From contig CM035355.1 of NCBI GenBank assembly GCA_020137815.1, forward strand, positions 2,008,774 through 2,072,773: DNA of 64,000 nucleotides, read 5' to 3'. This stretch comes from Hormiphora californensis. Its lineage: Eukaryota; Ctenophora; Tentaculata; Cydippida; Pleurobrachiidae. Under the pieces are notes generated by a model. It worked only from the letters and a program-made list of their open reading frames with translations, was not told the DNA's origin and ran no database searches. The translations under genes were made by a program, and so were the position numbers. Below are positions 58,244 through 64,000 of this stretch, one piece after another; position 1 is the stretch's first letter; the number at the start of each line of letters is the position of its first letter.

Positions 58244-58747
58244 CGATGAAATGAAAACACAACTTTGATGTCCACTGTACAGATGTCTTTTTGATACCAA
58301 ATTACTTTTGTTGTAAATGATAAAGTACGATCACAAAAAAACTATCCCAGTCCTCGAAACTGTCCAGAAAAGTAAGACAATTTTTAGTGCTTATTAGAAT
58401 TTGTTAGTCAATTTTTAGTGCTTTAAATTAAAATAAGTTAGTCAATTTTTAGTGTTCATTATCCAGTTTTTCAAATTTATAATTTCCCCAAAATGTGTGT
58501 GACTTTTACTATGAACATTCAACCAGCACCCTGTCTACTACTTATTTAGTACGATTGGGCCATCAAATAACCAATAGGTCGATATACCCCGTTCAACCAC
58601 AATCCCACACACAGCTGAACAGGGTGGTACCTAAAACCCTCGGGGAAAAACTTGGTGGTTAGGGTGTCTAGTTAGATTTAGAAGTTTGTATCCTGGTAGA
58701 GTGCTCGATCTGGGGATGCGGAGAGCTGAACTATTGTGGTTAGGGTG
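58244..58747. other. Intergenic, nothing recognised
   Basis: Lies between the convergent 3' ends of the secreted-protein gene and the small minus-strand gene. The direct words CAATTTTTAGTGCTT and CAATTTTTAGTGTTC repeat near 58378-58462. No gene seen. Confidence 0.5.
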
Positions 58748-59484
58748 TCATGAATGTCTCATACAGTAAGCTACTGGTCTCCCATCTCTGAAGACTAACC
58801 TGCACTCCTTGGTGTCTACTAGCATGTTGGTCACCATCTTCATCTCGGCGTCCGTGAGTGCTGCATCCATGATAACCTGAAACATACACACTGTCTTGCT
58901 TTATTTAGTACATGATGGAACATGTGTTGTTAGTTAACTGTTAAAATTGAAAGACGTGTTATACAGTCGGACCCCGATTTACCGGAACCCCGATTTATCG
59001 GGCAAACCCATTCCCCCGAGAATCCCGGTAAATCCGACTGTAACACCTGGTAACCCCTGTTTTTGGAAACATGTGATACCCAGTCGGTACACACTGCACA
59101 CACTTTCAAACTTTCATTATACAGATCTGTATACCTCTGGTACGAAATCGCTATCCAGAGTTTTCCCAGCTCGCACTACGAGGTTCCGTGTAAGGAGAGC
59201 ATCATGGTCGTAGTATTGTCCCGTTAGATGGAGGAAATGACCCGTTCCTGCTGCTCTAACCCTGTCGACTAGCTCCGAACCGACCTCTGAGTGACATTAA
59301 TTATTTGTTAGCATCAAACAGATTGAACTTAGAGATTAGGAATACCTTTAATAATGAAATTCATAAAATAAATAGTACCTGAAAATGTAGGAAGGGGTAG
59401 AAATCGAGCATCAGACTTTTTAGCAAGATTAGTCAGTGATTTCGTTCCGGTCAGTCGCCGCTTGGACAAGACCCGAAACAACAT
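58748..59484 (-). CDS. Small 128-residue protein, possible mitochondrial targeting sequence
   Basis: Three exons in exact phase: 59484-59379, 59286-59135 and 58876-58748. The N-terminus MLFRVLSKRRLTGTKSLTNL is basic and amphipathic without acidic residues, as in mitochondrial presequences. The remainder includes TGHFLHLTGQYYDHDALL and a short C-terminal tail with Cys and Arg. I do not recognise the family. A 77-bp pogo-like MITE sits in its second intron. It is too small for the usual ORF threshold in each exon, but the splice sites and phases support it. Confidence 0.6.
58964..59040. mobile_element. Complete 77-bp pogo/Tigger-like MITE with TA duplication
   Basis: The element runs from CAGTCGGACCCCGATTTACC to GGTAAATCCGACTG, flanked by TA at 58962-58963 and 59041-59042. 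Its ends resemble the CAGT..CCGATTTACCG termini of pogo-type elements. It lies in the second intron of the small minus-strand gene. Confidence 0.85.
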
Positions 59485-59626
59485 AATCTGTTATGAAATA
59501 GGATTATAGACTAAAAAATAAGACAGAGACCAGTGGCAAGTGGTCGGAAGAAGGATTAAAACACTTTCAAATTAATGCCGTGAAAATAAATTAATCATAA
59601 AAACTAAACACAGATAAAAACGATTA

Positions 59627-61924
59627 CTATTTAATTCGCTCATTAACTTCCACATCTTCACCCCTGAGAATCAGCCGCTCACTCTCCAACTTTGGTCCCT
59701 TCTTCTCGTGGTACATACTGCACCTCTCCCATGCACTCTTCCCACATTTCCCACAGTGGTGATCTGGATAGGGCAGTCCCACAATATCTGTCCTGTTGGA
59801 ACAGCCACGGCATCGAAAGAACCGCTTAACCGCGGGACCTTTTTTAACCGGGTGGCCCTCCGTCCGACATTTGTCCTGCAGCCGGGATGTAGCCGTGTTG
59901 CAAACTTTACACATGTAAACCGTCACTTTTATTTCCTTTAGTTGCATCAGTTTCTCTTCGTTGTTTTCAAACTTTTCCAGGGCACTGAAGTACTGCTCTG
60001 TTTTCTCCATTTCCTGGATCTTTAGAGCACCAGCATTCGCTGATTGGGCCTTCATCAGACGTTGCCCTTCTGCCGATTCAACATCCAAAGCCCCAAAGGC
60101 AGCTGATAAAATTCCTGTTTTTGGTTTTGGGTCAGGTTCCGAATTGCCTTTACTGCTTCCTTTTTTCGTCTTGTTCTCCTTGCCCATTTTTAACCTAGGT
60201 TGAATAGATTTGTCCCAAAGCATATCAGAAGGTCCATTTAGGACTGGTTTAGCCGGTTGGATAGGTTCCTTTTCCAACCCCAAAGACCGTTCTTTCATCT
60301 TTCTCCTCTCAGCCTCATTCATTTCAGCCCTCTTTTTACTTCCGCTATGTGGCGCAAACGCACCCTGACGGGCCAGAGCTAGTGCCTTAGCTTTAGTGGA
60401 TTTCATCTCTCTCGAACTATTGAGGTTAATAAATCCAGAAGTAGACAATCCGCCCCCAAGGGTGGGCTTTTCCACGTGTTTCCGGAAGAACTCTTTCGGG
60501 GTTTCAAGACGAGGCTTCTTAGCAGACTCGGGTTCTCTTTCCTTCGCCTGCCCCTCCAGACATCGCTTCAGCTGGACAGATCCCGCGGATTGAACCTTCA
60601 ACCTCGTCCGAAACTCATCTGAACTTATGAGAGGAGCTGACACCATGACACCCCTTTTCTTCAAACTCGCCGCCTCCTTGCTCTCGGTGGGTCTATTGGG
60701 ATCTCCTATTGAGCCGGGTGCTAGGTTAGGATAAAACACCTTTCCCTTGTGCACAAAACCCTGGTTTTCTTGCCTCTGTGTTTTCCGTTCATTTGGCTGT
60801 GGAGTAAACACACCACTGAGTGCAATCCGTTTATTTCGCATTTTAGCATGGACTTTGATGATGTGAAAATCACAAAACTGTGTCATGGATTTGTTGATGA
60901 AGTTCTTGCACTGTTGTCCCCCGGGTGTTACGTTCTTGCACGTGCTGTAATCTGATGACATGCCCATTCGAAGGAGTTTCTTTGGGTGATCCAAGGAGAA
61001 CGCAAGATCGGATTTCTTACCCTTTTCCACGTCTCTCGGTGGCATGAAGTTAGCATTTAACAGCGTCACAACTGTTCCTATCTGCTCCTTTCGGTGTTCC
61101 GTGTTCACGTCTTTAAACAGAAACAGGGAAATTGTGTTATCAAGAGAGGCAAGATCGGATAACGTCCATATGCTATACTCATTCCCGTTCTTAGATTTAT
61201 ACGGACCAACCTTCCTCACAATTACTCCCGAGGTAACCCAGTCCCCCTGGACATCAGATTTCCCTTTAAAGTGGATGGGCAGGTTACAGAGTTTGATAAA
61301 CTGTCGCGTAGCAACCGCACAGTTAAAATCACTCTTTGCTATAGACCGGTTTGTTATACGGAGCCCCGAGTGTGGGCATTTGTCCTCTTTCGGAGGCGTC
61401 TGCTGGGTGACTGCTTTTGAAGAAGGTGGAGTCTTTGAAGGAGTTTTTGTGGGCTTTAAAGGAGTTTTAGAGGGAGTTTTCAAAGGTGTTGCAGAGAATG
61501 AACTCTCAAATTCGTCAGACTCTTTCCCTCCAAATAGTTCTGACAGTGATGGTTTTTTGGTTGCCGAACCTATACCAGCTGTAGACAATGTTTCAGGTGA
61601 TTTCTTCTCGGCATGTTTCAACACAGTAGCAGCAGTTGTAGGCTGAGTTGGCTTTTTAATTTCCTTTTTAGGTGTTTTCAATGAGGCTTCAGCGATTTTT
61701 GATTCCATTTCTTTCATTTTTCGCTTCATCTCCTCCAGCTCCTTTTTCAGCCGATCTGAATTCTCCTCCTCACAGTCAGCTGACCCGCTGCACTCTCCAT
61801 TAGTTTCGTCAGACGCATTGTTAGCACTCGGGTTGGCGGAAGTTGGGTCTACAATCAGGTCAAGGTCGACATCGTCTAATTCATCAAATAGGGCGTCTAA
61901 AGCATCATCTGAATCTGCACTCAT
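59627..61924 (-). CDS. MCM10: Minichromosome maintenance protein 10 (single exon)
   Basis: 765 residues in one uninterrupted exon. MCM10 loads at replication origins, binds DNA polymerase alpha and activates the CMG helicase. Order of features: acidic N-terminus, coiled coil (LKKELEEMKRKMKEMESKIA), Lys/Thr/Pro linker, then the internal OB-fold and CCCH zinc finger (SDYSTCKNVTPGGQQCKNF and MTQFCDFHIIKVHAKM). The C-terminal zinc-ribbon pair has Cys in CKVCNTATSRLQDKC, RCRGCSNRT and CGKCGKSAWERC. Length is close to that of insect and vertebrate homologues (about 770-880). It lies ~180 bp downstream of VPS26C in the same orientation. Lack of introns is unusual in this window. Confidence 0.93.
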   Translation of the reverse strand: MSADSDDALDALFDELDDVDLDLIVDPTSANPSANNASDETNGECSGSADCEEENSDRLKKELEEMKRKMKEMESKIAEASLKTPKKEIKKPTQPTTAATVLKHAEKKSPETLSTAGIGSATKKPSLSELFGGKESDEFESSFSATPLKTPSKTPLKPTKTPSKTPPSSKAVTQQTPPKEDKCPHSGLRITNRSIAKSDFNCAVATRQFIKLCNLPIHFKGKSDVQGDWVTSGVIVRKVGPYKSKNGNEYSIWTLSDLASLDNTISLFLFKDVNTEHRKEQIGTVVTLLNANFMPPRDVEKGKKSDLAFSLDHPKKLLRMGMSSDYSTCKNVTPGGQQCKNFINKSMTQFCDFHIIKVHAKMRNKRIALSGVFTPQPNERKTQRQENQGFVHKGKVFYPNLAPGSIGDPNRPTESKEAASLKKRGVMVSAPLISSDEFRTRLKVQSAGSVQLKRCLEGQAKEREPESAKKPRLETPKEFFRKHVEKPTLGGGLSTSGFINLNSSREMKSTKAKALALARQGAFAPHSGSKKRAEMNEAERRKMKERSLGLEKEPIQPAKPVLNGPSDMLWDKSIQPRLKMGKENKTKKGSSKGNSEPDPKPKTGILSAAFGALDVESAEGQRLMKAQSANAGALKIQEMEKTEQYFSALEKFENNEEKLMQLKEIKVTVYMCKVCNTATSRLQDKCRTEGHPVKKGPAVKRFFRCRGCSNRTDIVGLPYPDHHCGKCGKSAWERCSMYHEKKGPKLESERLILRGEDVEVNERIK

Positions 61925-62106
61925 ATCACTGTGAAAGGGAATAGGATATTATATCGTAAATCGTCAGGTAAACTAGAACAAAAACATAGAGTAGCATTAA
62001 GAGCATTTAAACAGTGGAAGGTGTACAAAAACATTCAAAACATAAAATCAAATTCACACACAAAGGTTAAAACATTAAAATGCAGTTATTGTCAAGTTCT
62101 CTCTGC

Positions 62107-63608
62107 TCAATCCTCAGGTCGATAAAGTTTGATGGGAAAGTTCTCTGTTATAAGATGGTCATCCTCCAGAACAATCACTAGGTTAACCTCAAACTCAATC
62201 TTGAAATTATTCGTTGCTGTGGTTACACACGTGAACAACCTGAAACACAATTATAAACAAAAATAAAATTAGATTGAATAGAAGCTAAAACGTGATAAGA
62301 GCAGTTGGATAAAGTTTTGCAGCTTTACTGCTATGAAGGCGTCCTTACTTGGGGAAGACCATATGTATTGGGATGGGCACATTTCTTATTATGTCCCCGT
62401 CTGCAATCTGAACATTTTGTATTTCCGTTGCATCCTTAGCATACCTGGATTGGAAAAAATAGTTTGATCTCGGCAACTAACAGAGTTAAGTAACTTCACG
62501 TTTTTATAGTGTCAGATCAATATGAAAGTTCCAAAACAAGTATTGTAGTTACAGTATTTACCTACCCTTCAGCACAGCCACATGTTTCTACTCGAACAAG
62601 TTGGATCTCGATACTCTTTATAGGTTTAGCCGATGACTCTAGGATAATGTGGCCAGCCAGGGATTTCTCAATGTCACAAACAGCTCTGTCCAGTTTTCCA
62701 CTGAACCGAAACTTGGGAACAGTCCTCGTGTGAGCGATATTTTCCAGAGACTCCGGAGTAATGAGGAACGGTATCTCGGGCTGATCCGGAGCTTTGGGGA
62801 CTTTGCCCGCTGTGAGATAAGGGAATTAGTCGGAAAAACTAGATGTTTATAGTGTCCATGCTAGTTAGTCACCACTCACCTGCAACGACGAATTCCAGCT
62901 GTTTTAAGATGGGTTTGCTAAGGTAACCACGCCGAATTTCTGCTTTTAGTGTGTACTGGATGCTAACAAACACCCCGTGATATGTGTCGTACAGAGGCCG
63001 AGTAGATTTGGTTGTTAGAGGAAACTCAAACGGAATTGTCGTTATACCTGTTGGAAAATGTAGCAGGGGAAGAGTTATAAGAATGAGGTAAACAGACATC
63101 TCCCAAAGATTGAAGAAGTATCAGACTCAACTTTAAACTTACCACTTTGGACTTTTCCTGATTTGCTGACTTCCAAGTTAATTGAAATAAGCTGAATTGG
63201 TTTGACAGAGTTATAAAAGGCTTCAAAAAGTCCAACACTTTTGGAGCTGAGTTGCATTGTTACTATTCCATCCAACTTCAAAAAGATTCCAGAGTGCGAG
63301 AATTCTGTAAAGAAATTCCGTTAAACTGTGTCCGGAGATATCCATTAAAACATTTTCAGAAAACGGCCATTTGCATTATGAATTTCAGTCGTTTTCTAAT
63401 TTTCGTAGCTAGTGCGTTTCTCGGCCAACTTCAATTGGCTTAGGGGCTTAGGGCCCGTTCAAAAGTTATGACTGAGATCTTTAATTGGGGAATGAATGAC
63501 TAGATTACCCGATTTGCTGTTTATAATCAGCGACCCCTTGACCGTCTCGCCAGGACAAAATGTTTTGCTGGCCTTTTTAAGCTTTATTTCCAAGTCAACA
63601 CTTGCCAT
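62107..63608 (-). CDS. VPS26C: VPS26C (DSCR3), retriever complex arrestin-like subunit
   Basis: Six exons in exact phase: 63608-63509, 63304-63143, 63047-62880, 62809-62566, 62444-62349 and 62239-62107. It is the arrestin-fold subunit of the retriever complex, which recycles endosomal membrane cargo. Strong family matches: FCPGETVKGSLII, LSSKSVGLFEAFYNSVKPIQ, IPFEFPLTTKSTRPLYDTYH, IQLVRVETCGCAEGYAKDAT and the C-terminal EDDHLITENFPIKLYR. Length about 300 residues agrees with the family (~297 in human). The start is the only in-frame ATG before the conserved beta-strand DLEIKLKKASK. Confidence 0.95.
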
Positions 63609-64000
63609 TTTATGGCTATGAAACTTCCAGCCTTTCAAGAGAAAACGATCGGTTATTTATTTCCCCTCACGATTGCCACAGCCAGCAGATTTTGGCCTTC
63701 GTTCTTTAAAAAAAGGGGGAAAAAAGCGGGCGAGCTGCAAACAAAATTTTATTTTTATTTGGATCGCGCGCATAAAAGGTGACGCGCAAAACCATAACGC
63801 GCATCTTCATTCACCAATCACCATATCGTCTTCTATTCATGACGATTCACTTCTCCGTATGTATCTCTCACTTGCCACCAGCCGCAACCATCCAACTTTT
63901 TATAAAACAAATAAAGACGCTAAATTTTCAAGTCAATCTGTACTGGTATAGACCACTAAAGTGTGGGGGTGTGAGTGTTTTAAAGGTATTGCGATGAATG
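63609..64000. other. Upstream flank of VPS26C
   Basis: Presumed promoter region of VPS26C, with GCGCGC-rich words around 63760-63800. No gene could be supported before the window edge. Confidence 0.45.

Noticed and set aside
63673-63997. Open frames at the right edge
   Set aside because: Low-information sequence upstream of VPS26C without splice or homology support.

Overview
The window looks like a compact, gene-dense invertebrate animal genome (Metazoa or a close relative). It has many short introns with ordinary GT..AG sites, conserved eukaryotic genes (S-adenosylmethionine decarboxylase, Integrator subunit 7, MCM10, VPS26C/DSCR3), multi-pass channel and receptor-like genes, and a heavy load of LINEs, MITEs and CT/GA microsatellites. 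I cannot name the species from sequence alone. No bacterial operon, CRISPR array or rRNA/tRNA gene was recognised.

Layout. 1-10.8 kb (+): the 3' part of a multi-exon glutamine-rich, probably nuclear, protein gene that I do not recognise; its largest intron carries a 2.6 kb foldback element. 10.8-13.4 kb: repeat-rich spacer with palindromes and hAT-like MITEs showing 8-bp target duplications. 13.4-18.4 kb (-): a ten-exon JmjC-domain protein with a signal peptide and an EF-hand-like loop; intron 1 holds a TTAA-flanked MITE. 19.7-24.2 kb (+): two tandem ankyrin-plus-six-TM ion-channel-like genes. 24.4-25.0 kb (+): the 3' end of an unidentified gene. 25.3-32.7 kb (+): a multi-exon 7TM-like receptor gene; one intron is expanded by a 3.1 kb near-perfect palindrome, and one 3' splice site is tandemly multiplied. 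34.6-36.0 kb (+): AMD1. 36.0-39.6 kb: a duplicated copy of the INTS7 3' end, in which a ~1.5 kb element with 8-bp target duplications and several further palindromes are nested. 39.6-42.6 kb (-): INTS7, with two apparent 1-nt frameshifts.

42.8-55.5 kb (-) is one protein kinase gene split by a ~10.8 kb intron. That intron contains two antisense non-LTR retrotransposons, one nested in the other. The outer element (LINE B) appears to encode, upstream of its endonuclease/reverse transcriptase, an ORF1 that fuses an AlkB-like 2-oxoglutarate/Fe(II) dioxygenase to an SGNH hydrolase. The inner element (LINE A, intact ORF1 and ORF2) splits that ORF1 between its GTND and DGxHL blocks. This is the most unusual observation in the window.

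55.6-64 kb: an unrecognised minus-strand gene, a secreted-protein gene (+), a small possibly mitochondrial gene (-), an intronless MCM10 (-) and a six-exon VPS26C (-), with short pogo-like MITEs between them. The genes do not form a pathway; MCM10, INTS7, VPS26C and AMD1 are independent housekeeping genes, while the 19.7-32.7 kb block is a cluster of membrane channel and receptor genes. Several reading frames are restored by single-base length changes, often in short homopolymers, so assembly indels are a live alternative to gene decay.
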